Source: Spirometra erinaceieuropaei (taxonomy: Eukaryota > Platyhelminthes > Cestoda > Diphyllobothriidea > Diphyllobothriidae). Taken from it: a DNA stretch of 64,000 nucleotides. The position numbers and the translations under genes were made by a program. The DNA is taken from contig CACRXP010000194.1 of assembly GCA_902702965.1 (NCBI GenBank), positions 304,170 to 368,169 of the forward strand. The letters are read 5' to 3'. Shown piece by piece: positions 43,378 to 58,300 of the stretch (position 1 is its first letter; every line of letters starts with the position of its first letter). The notes beneath the pieces are model-generated. The model was not told the DNA's origin. It did not search any database and worked only from the letters and a program-made list of their open reading frames with translations.

Positions 43378-46300
43378 TTAGTGGTGGTAGTAGTAGTCCG
43401 CCCGTAAGACAGGCTGGTGGGGGAATAGACAATTCTAAGTGTTGCGACACTGTATTCCCGCCAAAACTTCTAAATGATATGCGCAGTCCACGATTTCGAG
43501 AAGACAGTCATTCAGGTGTAGTCTAGGGACTTTTATTAAATGCATGGGTTATCAGGTCGAGATGCGCGCAGCCTAAACTTATAAGGGGTCATTAGACGGT
43601 AGCTACTTGCATGTGTTACTGTAAACCACATCAAACTGCTACGGCTCGATTGCTTAGATTGAAGAAAACTTGACAGACATTTTTGACACAGAATGATGGA
43701 AGGCCGGTTTCAAGCAAAAAATGAATGATGTACGGCAATGGCGCGCACTGATGTTCGATCATAGAGTTTAGGTGCTGCAGTTCCTTGAGAGAAATTTAGG
43801 AAAACAAACCTGTGCATCATAAAAGATTGCAAGGCCCTCATGGAAGAGGAGGACAGGTCGCGGCGGAGACAATTTCATCAACGCTTGAGCCAGCTAAAAC
43901 GCAGACAATACACAGATGGAAATCATGTGAAGATAAAATGATCCGAAAAGATAAAAGCGACTGTCATCAAACATGCCGGGATGGTTCAAAGACGCGCAAA
44001 CAAATTAGATGGGTTTCAGGGGTCCCAGTTTAGCTTGGTGTACACTGCTCATTACCGCCATACAGAAAACTTTACCTATGCCTTAACCAGACTGTTCTAG
44101 AAACCATAACACCTATTCGTTGCTACTTAGCCCTACATTCGATGAGTAAAAGCTGGAATGTGGCCTGAACGAAATATTAGACAATGACAACCCTGAAAGT
44201 CAGTCAAGTGATTGAATAAATTGAAAACGATCGGAGACGTCGACAAATGGGAAGAAAACATAGGAATGGAAGAAAAAAGACTACTTCCGATGTCTAAAGG
44301 CCGTTGACGTGGCATATTCGGATTCACAACTACGTGCAATAACTCCACCTAGACAGTAACCACAACAGCACTGAGACAAAGGAGCAGCCTTTGAGCGGAT
44401 GGAGCATTTAGACAAGGTCAAAACGCACTACTACACCCGAAATCGCCGAGGCTTTAATCCGGCCTTGGGTGTTCTAAAAATAAATTACCGGGCGCAGCCT
44501 TTTGTGCAACGAGATCTTCGTTGCCCACAATGTCCATAATGTGCTCCATAGTAGGGTGACAGCAGGGGCGGTAACTTGTGCGTGAAATAGTTTATAGTAA
44601 TAGTAGACCTGCATAGCATCTCCGGCACTTTCTCCTCCCTCATATGAATCCGGTGTCATGACCACGTTAAGAAAAGCGGAGTCGAGACCCAGACATAGAC
44701 GTATCACCACACCTGGTCCACAACAAACGCTCGACAACAAGAGAAGATTGGAGAGGGGCTCGGACCCCACTAGGTGGGAGTGCCATAGAAGCCACACTAA
44801 AAGGAAGCCATTGCAGCCTGGCTACCAGTTCACCTGTCGGCCGATTCACACTAAATGCTGAACACCAGTTGTTAGGGTATGTACTAGTGATCATTATATT
44901 AATGCTTTTGAATCGCAGTGCCAGTTTTCGTTCAAAGTCAAGCCTAGCGTCACTTTGCTCACAACTGACCTTGTTCACTTTATCGAAGGCAAACTCCATA
45001 GTTAGTGGGTCCGCATCGCCGGCAGAAGTGTTGGAGAGTGCGTTGATGAGGTCAGTCTCCAAGAGGTTCTGACCACGAGCCTTCAGAGAGGCCTTCACAC
45101 GCCCGAGCAGGCCGGACAAGCGAGCACGCGACTCTTCAATTTCACAGCGCTGGAGAAAGGGCAGAGCAGAGTGCAGGTGACCGCCGAGGTGCTGGCCCAA
45201 GACGCCATCGATGTCGGCAGCGAGGAGCTGCAGCTCTCGCGCCAGTTCAGCGTCCGCTGGCGCCGAGGCTGACAGGGTCTCCAGACGCCGGATCCGAGAG
45301 AGAAGACCACTGCCGTGGCGACGAGCTTCTCGAGCCCGACTTCCGGCGATGGCAACAAACTAAATAGGACACGCAATTAAAATAGGGCAGCCAGTTACAG
45401 TGGTGTTTCCAAAGGGCGAGCGCGGATCAAACTGCCATAAATCATCCATAAGAGAGTGCGTTTTATCTGCTAGGCATTTATAAGAGTTGACCACATATGG
45501 ATGAGATATTAAGCTGGGATTTGAACAAAGGGGATTGTCGAGACAAGAATGACGATCAGATTTCGAGAGGTGAAAGACAAAAACAATAATAAGCATAGTG
45601 AAAGTGGCGGAAAACATATTTACGATACCAACAAATATACATTAGTAAACGTCAGAAAGTGGCCGGTGTCGTTCATGGATGAAGATGGGGATCTGAGTGC
45701 CGGACGAGGAGTTTATTCATTCGAGCTTCGGAACAAGTACGGCGGCTCATCATCACGGATAAAGAAAGGAAAAGGCAAAAGGGACCATCGCGAATGAACA
45801 CATTTACGGTTGTCTCGCCCCCGGTTAAAGTGGTGAGTTCAAAAATCTGGAAGAACGCCCTAACTGATTACGGTAGCTCGTTATAAAAAACGTTATTGGC
45901 CAATCAGGTGATCCGTTATCCAGAACACAAAAGTACTGGTCTTTGCAAAATACGGTCGGCGAGCGATTTCCTATAGAAATGCAGAACTAAGGGGGGAAAG
46001 TTTGTAAATCAGGGGCACTATTCCATGCTTTTTTGCAAGAAAGCGGTCGTCTGACTCATAAGTCGAGAAGGTTACGTGGCATCACAAGATGTTCACTACT
46101 TGCTACAAAGCAAGGCCTATGGAGTGCGCCACATCAATACTATAGCAAAAATAGGTAGAGTTGCTCGCGAAAGAGGACAGTGGGCATAATACAGCCCCTT
46201 GAAATAAAAAGGGAATAAGCCGCTGTGTTCGACAATGACGATTAGTCGGACAACTTGTCTACGTTTTCTCCGACGGTGAGAAAACGTGCTTCGGATGGCG

Positions 46301-49300
46301 GAAGAGTGATTCACACTCCAAACACTGGAAGAGATAAATGAATAACTCAGTAAAACGACGCCGAATAAAAACCCGATAAAATCCGACGTCTCCTCTCCTC
46401 ATGACGCACACAAATGCGTCATAACCACCTCCCTGCCACTCCTGTTCAGCCTGGAATGGTTTGAGAGTAGGAGCTTGAGCTATAACAACTCTGTGGAGGG
46501 CTCCTGGCTGACGGTGGCATTCAAAAAGTAATGAGCTGCAGTTGTGACCATGCGAACGTAGGGATACCGTGACGCAAGGGGATGAACTGAATCAGTCCGC
46601 CCATGATGTTTTGTGATCGAGTATAGCACAAATCCGCAACGAGTAGTCGTAGGACGCAATGCTAGCTACTAGGGGATAAACATCGGCTTGAGAATAGAAC
46701 AATCATGGTAAATGTCCGAGATGACTTGGTTATGCGGGTGATAAAATCGACGGTGAAAACCACTTGCCTCTTTGACGGATCGATCCCGCGACCGAACAGC
46801 CACAACAACAATATCTTCGAGATCCCCAGTCCGTTGCAGGTGTGTGCCACCGCACAGCTCAGCTGAATGCAGGGAATCCTGGGGAAAATGGGTATCCGCA
46901 AGGTCGCCGATGCACACCACCCGAACGGAGGGAGGGTAAACTTCCCAGGGATAACGCCTGATAGATCTTATCTAAGGGAGAAGAAGGATAAGCGAATTGA
47001 TAATTACAGTCTAGCTTGAAGGGAAAATAAGCCACAGTAAAGGGGAGGGTGCTGCAAAAAAGGTAATTCCATGTGCTCAAAAAGCGTGAGTAATAGAACT
47101 GATAACGTAGTTAGCGGTCAAGCAGGCGACTTATGAGCACTTCCTAACTACACAGTACTGGCCAGAGGCGAGACTGGCAAACAGACTGCATAAGTATCAC
47201 GACAGCCAAAAAATGTCACGCTACTACGGTCGTCGGTACCAGCACCTTGCCAACGGGGTTCAAGCGACATAAATACTATGAGAAAAATTCAGACAAACCA
47301 AACGGGGGACTGTTCCGTAGTGTATCATATCATATAATCCATGAAGGGATGCTTTGGCACAACGACATGAATAAAGTAAGGAGGTCGTTATCGCGGGCGT
47401 AAGGGAGCGAGAAATAGTTTAAGCCGACTGGGTCAGTAAGAATTACGGCCGCCCCAAGTACAGGCAGGTGAGGGGTGATCGCATCTATCAGAGCATACAG
47501 TCTCTACAAGCCTACTTCGACCCCTCTGTTGCCTCTCTCACCAGCAGGGCTGGCTTACTAACTTATTCGAAATATCAGTGATCGAGAATTTCGACCGCGA
47601 AAACTAGTCTCACCGATAAGGTCTGGAGTGTCCAGAAATTCTGTCCAGAGTAACCATGAGGAATGAAAGGAAATCTAATACAGTAGAGAAAAATTGTCTT
47701 TGACTTAGTTGAATTCTACGTTAGCCCTTTGCTGGAAGCGCAGAGATCAGGAGGAGTCTAAGAGATCGTTCCAAAGAGCCGGCAAATGTTCAGAACAGTG
47801 AAAGAGGCTCGACTGGCAGCCATCTAGGGCCAACGGTGGGAGTGGAAAACTGGTTTGGCGAGGCACGGAAACATGAACAATGTTCCTCACACGTTTACGA
47901 GTTCAAATCGGCTGCGTCTCATATTAACCCACTGAACACTTTATAGTTTCTCCAGTCCAATCGTCCTGAGAAAGAGTTGGCGACAACAGAAAGTCTGTTA
48001 CATTTTATCAGAAGTCGGACGACAAATGAGTAACCCAAAACTAAAAGAAGACAAACCTGTCGATGAAGTCATCGTACAGGAAAAAACGCCCCAAAAGTAG
48101 ACAACCCACTGTGCGAAACCAGAGAAGAGAGCAGAAGATCAACAAGGTAGTCCTGCAGGAAGGACAGACACGGACGAGGGAGAATTTGTTAACAGTCAAA
48201 CCTTGGATATTTCTGACCAGGGCATGACCCTGACACTTATGGGTAGGTCCGCCTCAATGACATCGCGACAGCGTTTCTCAACCCTGCATATTAGGTCCTG
48301 CAGAAATGAGAGGTCCTCAGCATCCCCCACCGACGGCTCAGTGAGGACAGTCAGTTTGACATAGAAACGATCCGGTTCCACTCGGCTGCCGTAGTGGAAG
48401 GTGCTCGGTGAGTCGGCTGGAGATGTCATTCCATCTGTCCTCATAGAGTCCGATGACTGCTGTGTCTGATGTGGCTGCTGTTTCATCTCCTCGGCAAAGG
48501 CCCAGTTGAGGACGTGCTGGGCAGTGTGATGCATGGTTAAGGCCGAGCGACGGTTCTAAGGAAGATGCACCAAAAGAGGAGGATGACTCTACAAGGACAA
48601 CACCGACCCAAGTCTAAATAAGTGGTCACCGGACTAACAGTCAAAACCTAAAACTAACCGCTAAATGTCCGGTGAAGATTTTTATATGAAACAGATGAAT
48701 TTCGTGAAAATTACTCAACTTTCTTGAGAAAATGTCAAAAGCCACTTTCAGTCGTATATTGGTTCCGGGAAAGTAAGCGTCACCATTTCTATCGAACAAA
48801 CGCGCAAGTTTTACGGCATGTTCGAAAGCCTAGGAGACTTTTAAAACAACTTTGTCAAAAAGGACGGGCCCCAAAGACGGAAGACCTGGATACATTTTCA
48901 AAGTCCGCGACTGCAGGAACTACGAACAGCCACCGGGTGGTCTTGCGGCACTACCTAACAAAAGATCGAACACACGGAGGGGGAGGGCATATGACCACCT
49001 GGCCAGCTGGTAATCGTCGCGAAGGGCGACTACGCTGTGAAGGCGTAAGACCCCCCTGAAAAACAATTACAGGTCGAACACGGATGTGTGCACCCTCCTA
49101 AAATTTGGTGCAACGCCATCTGTAAATACGTCAGTGGTGATAACGGGAGTCTTTCAGGCGATGAAACGTTGTATTCACAAAATGTAGAGAGGGGAAAGAT
49201 CGGATTTGTCCTGTATGCGTGTTTTAATGCGTTAAGAAGCTTCTTTTTAGAAAGGCATTTCAAGGGGATGCACGTATCCGTGCCCTGCCAAATTTAGGCC

Positions 49301-52300
49301 GATGACGGTACTGGTTACCTTGACGACAAGGTGATATATACATGTAACGGGCTTCATGATGCGTATACAGAATTGTCCAGTCTCTGGTGTCGGATAGCCA
49401 AGTGTGCCTGAGCTGCAGGACCTCCATTCTTCTAACACGAAACCTGCAAATCTTACATTTGCTTGTCTTGCTTTGTTATGACAATTTTCGGGTGCTACCT
49501 TCGGCATAAGGCAGGAAAGGCTGCCTCTGGAGTAATTATCGTGTCATCATTGTTCGGTAAGTCCTCTTTTTTCTGATTCAGATGACAATACCGGTTGTTT
49601 TCATTTGCATAATTTGCCTTGCTCCATGAAACATCTTCAGGCAAGCATAATTCCTCGCGAACAGAGACGAAGACGTTAATTCCAAATTCATATTGAAATG
49701 AGGAGAGATAGATCTCCAACACAGGTTGAATGCTTACATAGGCATCTGGGCCCGTACAGGAATTGACCAGAAACTACTGTCAAGAAACAACAGCGCCACA
49801 AAAGAAAAAAATATTGCAGCAAATCATCCCATTGATTAGTGCGCTTTCTTAGTCCCTGGCGATAGAGGCCTGTACAGATCAGAAAGCATATAACAGTGAC
49901 TGTTCTGAAGACAAACCAAACTTCGTCATTCCAGTACACTTCTTTTATTAGAGAGCGCTGTTCATATGAATTCGCCAAGAAGCATTCGCGTATCCAGAGA
50001 TTGAGACTCTACCTGTAGTCGACAGATCTTCGAAAGTCGACAGTTGTTCTTTCAAGACCGCTGGAGGGTGTACAGGCTTATCTGGTCAATTCAGGTACCA
50101 TCATTTTATTCATTTATGAATTCGAACATTGACATGGTTGTGCCTATCAATAGTTTTCTTAAAAAAGGAGATTTCCCAACTATCTTAGCGTTTTTGCTAT
50201 CCTCCTCTCTCAGCGAGTATAATAGGATGTATCAACCAGTTGCTAATTCGACCCGGAAAGAATAATCTAGTAATATTAAGCGTTTGGCAGTAAGACTGGT
50301 AGAAGTAGTAGTAGTAGTAGTAGTTGTTGTTGTAGTAGTAGCTGTGTTCATGGCGGAAGCGGCGATGGTGGTAGAGGTAACCTTTGATATGTCCCTAAAA
50401 GAAGCTACGCAGGAGTTGCGCCTGACCAAGACGGAATCCAGATCATGGTACGGCAAATATAACACATGGAAGGCTGTGGTGACACGCCCAGGCGCAAGCT
50501 CGCCCCGCGCCAGTCTCCGGCGCCCAATCTCAGCATCTGATGGCTGGCCGGCTTGGACAGTGGACTGGTGCTTGGGAGAGGGAGGAGAGTGAGGTCGACT
50601 CTGTTTATGAGTAGCCAAGAAAGTTGGCGAGTTTGCCTTACTAGCGCGGGCTAATTGTGCTTCTGTTTCCAAATGATCGGCTGCGAAGATTTTTTTACAA
50701 TAGCGTACATCCAATTTGTCGTATTCAGCCTATCCGCAAGTCTGACTGTATATGATTTACACCCGTCTCTGTCGTTAAACGGCCGAGTTTGCAGGTGATA
50801 AGAGGGCAGTAGTTAAGAAAATGGTTGCTGAGAGAACAAAGCAAAACCCCTTTCAGAAGTTCCACCATAACAAGCGCATATCCCTAAACGAGGACTGGCA
50901 GAAATGCAAACGTCGAGTTATACTGCAAGCTCTCTTAGTGTAATAGGCCAAAGCAAAATGGGGGCTTCTTCGTCCGACCAAAGTGCCTACATGTTTCTGT
51001 AAGGCTACACGGATCGAATTCTAACCTTCCAAGAAGTAATATGTTGGGTGGAATCTACTCACGGTGCCCATCTTTCCAATATAGGGGACGCCAAGCATAA
51101 ACAGCAGCATCAAATAAGTTTGAAAAAAAGTCCGCATGCATGCACCCGCACAAGCTCACTTCTAAGTGCACTGAACTGGAGCCCGGTTCGAAGCAACTTA
51201 TCAGAATTCACATTATTGGGTCCTTGTGGTCTGGAAAGAGGACATAAAAAGGTCAAAGGCGATCAGGCCTATTGGCGTTGTTGGCACGACCTTTCAATCA
51301 ATCAACCCTAGATTTTCCACATACACAAAAACTGGTTGGTAAAAGTCCGCATTCGTGCCAGACCCTAACAATCATGACTAAAATACATTTGCTTAACTAA
51401 AATAAAGGCAGTACACAAACACACGCCTGCCTGGCAGAGGGTTACGACGACCTGGCCGAAGGACTATTGCGCTGCATACTGGTTTTCCAGTAACTTTCCC
51501 AAACTAACAATAAAGGTGCTATCAAGAACAGAATAAAAAATGAGCACAGATAAGCCAAAGTTCAACAACGAAAAACCGCCCAAAGTGTGCGCCCTGAAGT
51601 AGGACTTTTTGAAACCAGCCGATGGCATTTCGGAGTGGTAAGGACAGGCCGGTCATAATTTACTAGTCAAACAGATGGAGTTAGAACGTGCAATATTTTG
51701 AAGTACCTTGTCGGGCGAAAGAAGAAACTGCAGAGACGTGGGAACAGACGCAGTGGAGTCCGCGGGTGACCTGACCCAGTGCACAACCCAACCATCGTGC
51801 TTGCCCTCCAGACTGCACCTCTCCGTGGACTCGACTTCAAACAACACTTTCTGAAGAGAATAAAATTAACATACAGACAAAGCAAGAAGGCGGCAGAAGT
51901 GTGTACGTTCTTACATCATAATTGACCTAAACAATCACAACGATGAGTATGAGAGTATCGTCGCCGCTTACATTGATCGTCTCGAGACCATCTAGCATAC
52001 GACGAAGAAGACTAGTGTGCGAGCTGAGCACTGATTAGTCACGGAAACTCTGTGGGGAACCGTCTGTCAGAGAGACAGCAAGATAGAATTTACCACGACG
52101 TTGCGTTTGTCGCCGCCTAGTTTCTGAATATCACATTAGTCTTCCTATCCACATTATCTCCTGAAGACTTGTTAACGCTTCCAACTGATTGCTAAAAGCA
52201 ATCAACCATAATGTAAGTTAACTAGATGATTGGTTGAGTCACAAATACTCCCTAGTGAAATAACAACAGTTGGCGACAAGTAAATTAGCACATTTATATG

Positions 52301-55300
52301 TACCGCAAACTTGGAGGTGTGCGCCGTAATCCCTGAAAACGAAAGCCCCGAGTTGAGGAGGCAGTAACAGGTAAAGGCTGCAACGGTATGCATAGGGACA
52401 AGGGTTTGCCATCGAAATGAAAACGTTCACCTTTCCTAATGGACAATGGTTATCCTCATAGGATTGGGCTTACAAAATAGGCGACGAGTGAAGGTGTTCA
52501 GTGGACCCTCTGACGGGGTGTTACTGAGGTGCTCTAATAGACCTTAAATTGCTCTAGGTGTGCTGAAAGTGCGGATATTTTAGAGTGGTGTCGATGTTTT
52601 GACACCTATTATTAGTGGGTCGGCTAGGTGGATGTCGAACAGGTTGGGCAGGTCCAGTAGCAGAGCTGTGACAGACGACGCAGCAAGAAAACTCACAGTT
52701 GGAAACAGTGTATGCGGGCTCAGGTCCCGTAATTCCTAAATCACACATCCCCTTTATTTAACCAGACCTTAGAACCGCATCCCTCGTCAATTGCGGATGT
52801 GGCGTCCCGGAAACTCCCCACAAAAAGTTAAAATCCGCGAAGTAAAATCACATGTTCTTATGGTTGTTCTTATTCGAAGAAAAAAGAGTCCTTTGGGAAA
52901 TAGAATGAACTTTATTTCGTAAGCTTTTAAGCTCCTATAAGCCGTGCGCATTCTTAAAAACATTGTCCACACAGTTATACACCACAAACCGTTTATATTC
53001 CATTAGACATTAGGGAAGATTCCTTGAAATTATGCACGTAAACGCATTGTCTATAAACTAGCACAAAACGCACAAAGGTAAGTACAGAAGTTAATCATTT
53101 ATACAGCGATGCACATTGATTGTGACTGAGCGGGACGGGATGCTGACTAACGCAAGGCTGAGTCCAGTGCTGTACCCCTTCGCCGAACCAGTGAGCGCCC
53201 AGAATACCTGACTGCGCGCTCTGATTGAGTAACTTCTCTACCATCCGCCAATAGCGTCCCATGTATGAAATTAACTGGTTAAACCAACTGGGGTAGCGTG
53301 TACCAGAAATAAAAAGGCCCACTGTTCACAGAAATCTGCGAACCAGCGAAAACATCCGCGACATATACCTAGATATGCTTGCATATAAAATCCGCGATAA
53401 AGTGACGTGTGATTTGTGGTCTGAGGTTCAAAGGTTAAACTGGTTTAATTAGGGCACCCAAATTAGTTTAAGAGGTAGAATTGGATGTACTGAGGTGCCC
53501 AATCAGAGCCATTCTGGTCAGAAATGTCTGTTCACAATAGGGGAGGAATTGACGCGCTTGGCCAACATCTGCGATGATCTCCGAAATCAGACAGGCGTGG
53601 GGTACCTATTCCCGTGTTCTGACCCTAACCCTAAGAGCCTGGAATGTAGCGCAGGGTTACCTGTAATAGGGAAGGGGAGGAAATAATTACTCCCATGTCC
53701 TACGAATCCGTTTCTGACATTTACCCTTTTCTAACTTCCAAAAAACAATGGACGTGAAGGCGTAGGGAGTTCCACGGTTAGGAAAGAGTCACGGCTGTGT
53801 TTATTCTTAACTTATTGCTGAGGAAAATGCACCTCTATAGGCGTCAGTTAAAACATGGCAGCTGTCTCCTCTGCGTCAGTTTTTAGTCCGACGCTGGCGC
53901 ATCCAGGTGATAAGGTCGAGAAGTCGATGCATATCCACCTCGATTGTGAAGTTCGGCGCGTGGTCGTCGGCTGTGTCGTCTGTAACGACTTCAACCATTT
54001 CGCTGGTGGTGTGTATAGGGGCAGATTTTGAAAGGCATCCTGTAGGTACCAGAGCTAGTCACAAACAACATGCATAGGCATTGCTGGGGTAAGTACGCAA
54101 CTCCGCTTCACCCTCGGTTGCCTGAGCGAATGACTCTGGTGCTAGTCCGTCATTCATGAGGCGTGCCATTATGGCATTTTGTTGTTTGAGCCTCAACTAG
54201 GGCCTTCCGGACATACAAATTCCATTATGATTTCTGAGATTAAATCTCGGACCACGGTACCGAACACCTTTTAATAAATCTACACACATTGTATAAAGGC
54301 TGTTTGTCCTTTCTAAGCGTCTTTCCTATGATTGCTTCACTGCGAAGAGCAGGCCTGCCGTCAAATAGCGTTTCTGAAATCCGCACTACGTGTCTGAAAT
54401 AAGTTTTTTAAGCAGGTGTGCAGACAGATGACTGGGGTGACTTGGGACAGAGATTCTGCAGACCCTTCGAAGACGAGGGTCTCCACTGTATTCGTTTATA
54501 GTGGTTGGCAATGGTGGTACTTTCGAAGTCCTGGCAAATGTGTCCTTGTCTTTGCACCGGTCGGAAAGACGTCTATTAGCCCACAAGTTGAGAACCACCG
54601 TATACGTAGATCTCTGCTGGAATCAAGTCGGCACCCGCGCTTTGCAGTGACTGTCCGCTGCAGAAATGGCGAACGATCCAACTCGTCGTTACTTTTTACG
54701 CTGGAAGTCTGCCGATAGCCTTGTCGCAGACTGGGAATGGGCGGTTTAGGATGCTTTCGAAATGTTTAGAACAAAGCTCCGGGAACGGCGACTTTTGTGT
54801 AGACAAAGTGGTTCTACCTGAATCGAGTACTAGCGAGGTTGTGGCGGGCTGGGAGGCATAGACAGCCTTGGTTGCCGCAAGGAAGTTCTTAACCTTACTA
54901 CGGTCGGCATACCCGTGGACCTCCTTTGATTTACGAGTTAAACGATGTTTCTGCCAGTCTTGCAGTCCTTGGCGCAGTGAGTTTCTGCGACAGGATAATG
55001 CAGTCGTGTTTTCCGTAGTGCAGTTTTCCATAAAGGCATTGCAAAGCTGATTTAACTCTGATAGCAGGCGCCTCGTTTCTTCGCCTATGTTGGCGGACCG
55101 GTTCCGTTGCTTTCTGTGAGCTCATCGATGGACATGAATGGCAGGTGTACATGGCGTCCCCTAATTTCTCTCATCTATTGGCGATTTTATAATCCACTGG
55201 GATCAGAAACTGCTGCACGCTGACGATTCTTTTTCTGAAGAAATATTGCTTGCATCTGGGGCGATCCAGTACTGCAGATCAGCAGGCCTATCATCGAAAT

Positions 55301-58300
55301 GACTGGACGGTAATCGGCGATGAATTTGGAATCAAAAATTGCCTCTGTCATGGGTATGTCATTGCGGTCTCGCCTACTAGCGAGAGCGTAATCCTAAAGT
55401 TGTCAGTTGCGCGAATGAAGGTGCATCGGCATGGTCATTTTGGAGTCAGCATGGCAAAAGAGAGTTATTGACGAGAAAATTGTGCCCCGAGCGGGTCTTG
55501 GGCAATAGAAAAACGTCACTATTCCAGCTCCCTATTCCATTATGACCAAATCCGCTCTCCACGGTAGCGTGGTACGTTTCTACTCGTGCATTGTAACCTT
55601 CAAGAGCGATTAGCCAGTCTACTTTCGGCGGAGTCACGAAGAGGGCGTGCAGACTTCAGTATAACTTTCCTTTCACGATGTTAGGGTTTGGCCTTGTCAG
55701 AGCTTAGGCGCCAACGGCGATGACGGACTTCTTCTGTACTGTACTGTGGTGAGGCGGTCCTTGATAGCATATGAGAGGTAATATGACTCTTCGAGGATGT
55801 TCTTCTTAATGGCTGGGAGGACTCTAACCTCCAGTCGTTCTTCCTAAGTATGGCCACTCCAGAAGGTTCATCTTGCATCTAGTTCATTCAGTCTCACCGA
55901 GAGGCGTGAGCGTTCATATTAGAGGAGTTAGATATTGGGAGGACCAAGTTGTCCCATTTCTGACTGGTTGGCCGATTGGTTGCCTAAAAGAGAACGAAGT
56001 GAATGTGGAATGGGGGAGAGACGGGACGAACAGTGTTGAGGTTTGTCATGTCTCAGCCATGTGTGTCAGTTCCAGCAACCGCGGTCAGTTGTATGGACGG
56101 GATCAACCAGCATTTGCTTAGGGCTCCCCTGCTAGCCTCTTCCGCGTTGGAGGGGGAACAGCGTGTCAATGAATAGGGAAGTTTAGACATTCTAGGTCAC
56201 TGACGAATTCCTCTGGAGCTCACGACTATTGGAATGAGAAAACAACCCTAACTGGCCTCGGTGGCCTACGGGGCTGTATATCACCTTCTCTGTAAGGAAG
56301 GTCGTCGACACTGGATAGGAGGGGTTATTGTCGGAGGCGACTGAGTGATTAGAGAAACTTGAGCAGCGTCCACCTTACCGGCCTTTCCCAGACATAACAG
56401 TTGCCTGTGCAACTGGATACAGTGGCTGAATTGAAGTAAGCTATGCGTTTCACAACAACGAAGGGTTCCTCCCTACTCTACGCATTAGACTCGGCATACA
56501 AATAAGTCAAGTGCGACGGCAGACAGCCTACCCTCACCTATGTCCCCCCCTTACCCATCGAAATAGTCAGCAGCGTAGCCACTGTACAGAGTACAGCTTT
56601 TTGAAGACACTGGTGAAAGCTGGCTGCCAGTTGGCGCAATGTAGAGTAACTACTAAGTACCGCAAGACATTCGAACGACTGATAATTTTACAAGATGTAC
56701 CCCCCTCACCTAGGCGCCTAAAAACCCATGGTCCCGCCTAATATAAAATCAACGATCTTGATCAGAACGCGGTGAGAACGCCATTGGCGGCTGACGAAAT
56801 TACGCAGCCCCCCTACAGCGATTGGTTCAGGCAGACATCAGGTCGAAAAGAGAGTAAACCAGAACAGGGCAAATAAATAACACTCTAGCTTACGAGGTCT
56901 CTCATGAAGCAATTTGGTTTCTGTTCCATTCTAACAGGCCACCTGAGTAAACTTACTCTCAGACGTCCGCTCATACAAAAATGTCTATCTTACTTTGTTG
57001 AAAGGGTGGAAATACAGCAACCTAGATAATCACGGATGAATTTCATCAAGCTTGACTATAAAGGTATTCGGTGCACATTTGCGCCGATCGTCATCTATCG
57101 TTCTAACGCATGAAGAAAAACAAATTCATGCCAGCCTTTGGAAACAAATGCCAATACTATAGTGCTTACATCACTGAAATACTTATAATGTCACGACCAG
57201 GGGCGTCAAGAAGATTTCACAGCATATAAGGCAAGTTGATGACTAACCTTTGAGACGGGGCAAATTATGTGACCAGTATCGCTGGCCTGACCTCCAGAGG
57301 GACTGAAAAAGTTGGTGCTGTCAAAAACCAGCCCAAAGACGTCAGCTGAGTTGGCCAGAGTCGAGAGAGTCTGACCGAGTTGCGAAGGATCATAGACGAC
57401 CGTGGGAGGTGCCGAACTTTCGTGTTTGGTTGGTAGAACAATGGCAGACAGGGTGGCGAGTATTGGTTGGACAACTGGCATGGACGAAAAGTAAGAAGTC
57501 ATATTTCTGAATAGAGTGGGATCCTTTGCTACAGCAACGTGCAGCCACAACGTATCGACGAAACTACCCTATGGGTCTGTGGATTTTAATCGTGATGGGT
57601 TGGTGGTAGAAATTATTTCATCTCGTCAAAACAGCATAGTTTGGTAAGAACAAAGTTTGAACATGATCGCCGGTTTCCTAGAATTTGAGAAAGCAAGGTG
57701 CTCTAATTGTCGACTTGTCAAGAAGTCTGACAAGATTCGAGGGAAGGACGGATAGTTCAAGCAATAAAGTAGATATGGACATGAGCACATACCAAGTAAA
57801 AATCGAGACAATACCATAAATACGTCTTTAGTTGAAATTCGACACTGAGATAGCAAGTGCACGGGGGTCGTTCTGTCGTACGAAACCCGGGGCAGGAGGA
57901 CAGGAATAACCGGCTCGATTAACTAAAGTCATCTGGGATATCGAGAGAAACGAAGGGACCACCGCGAACTTGAATGCTTAACCGCAGCTGGGAACGCCCA
58001 AAAGGGCTTCCTTTCAGACTAGAATCACAAATTTCGCTTCATTTGGCTATCAGTCTGTGTCTGACTTTGAAGAGGTATCACGACTGACGAGGAGAAATAC
58101 TGTCTCTACAGTCTGTGTCAGATATAACTTAACCGACGGCTAACGAACAGGTTGACTATGAGTACAAAGTGCTAGACACCTAGAAGCCTGCATCAACTAG
58201 TGCCCAAGTGGCGGCAGTCAGACGACACAGTTTCGAAAATGTCGAAGGTTGCCTTGCCACCGCAAGGGCGAAAAACATGAGAAACAATAGTAAGTAGCAG

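Noticed and set aside
43136..43450. Reverse open frame of poly-Leu/Pro and forward frames of poly-Val or poly-Ser
   Set aside because: They are translations of the GTA/GTG microsatellite in different frames.
50232..50714. Reverse open frame of 160 codons with a poly-Thr run
   Set aside because: It joins a microsatellite to a copy of the 3'-UTR repeat; the non-repeat part (FHVLYLPYHDLDSV) has no recognised family and no phase link to AARS2 exons.
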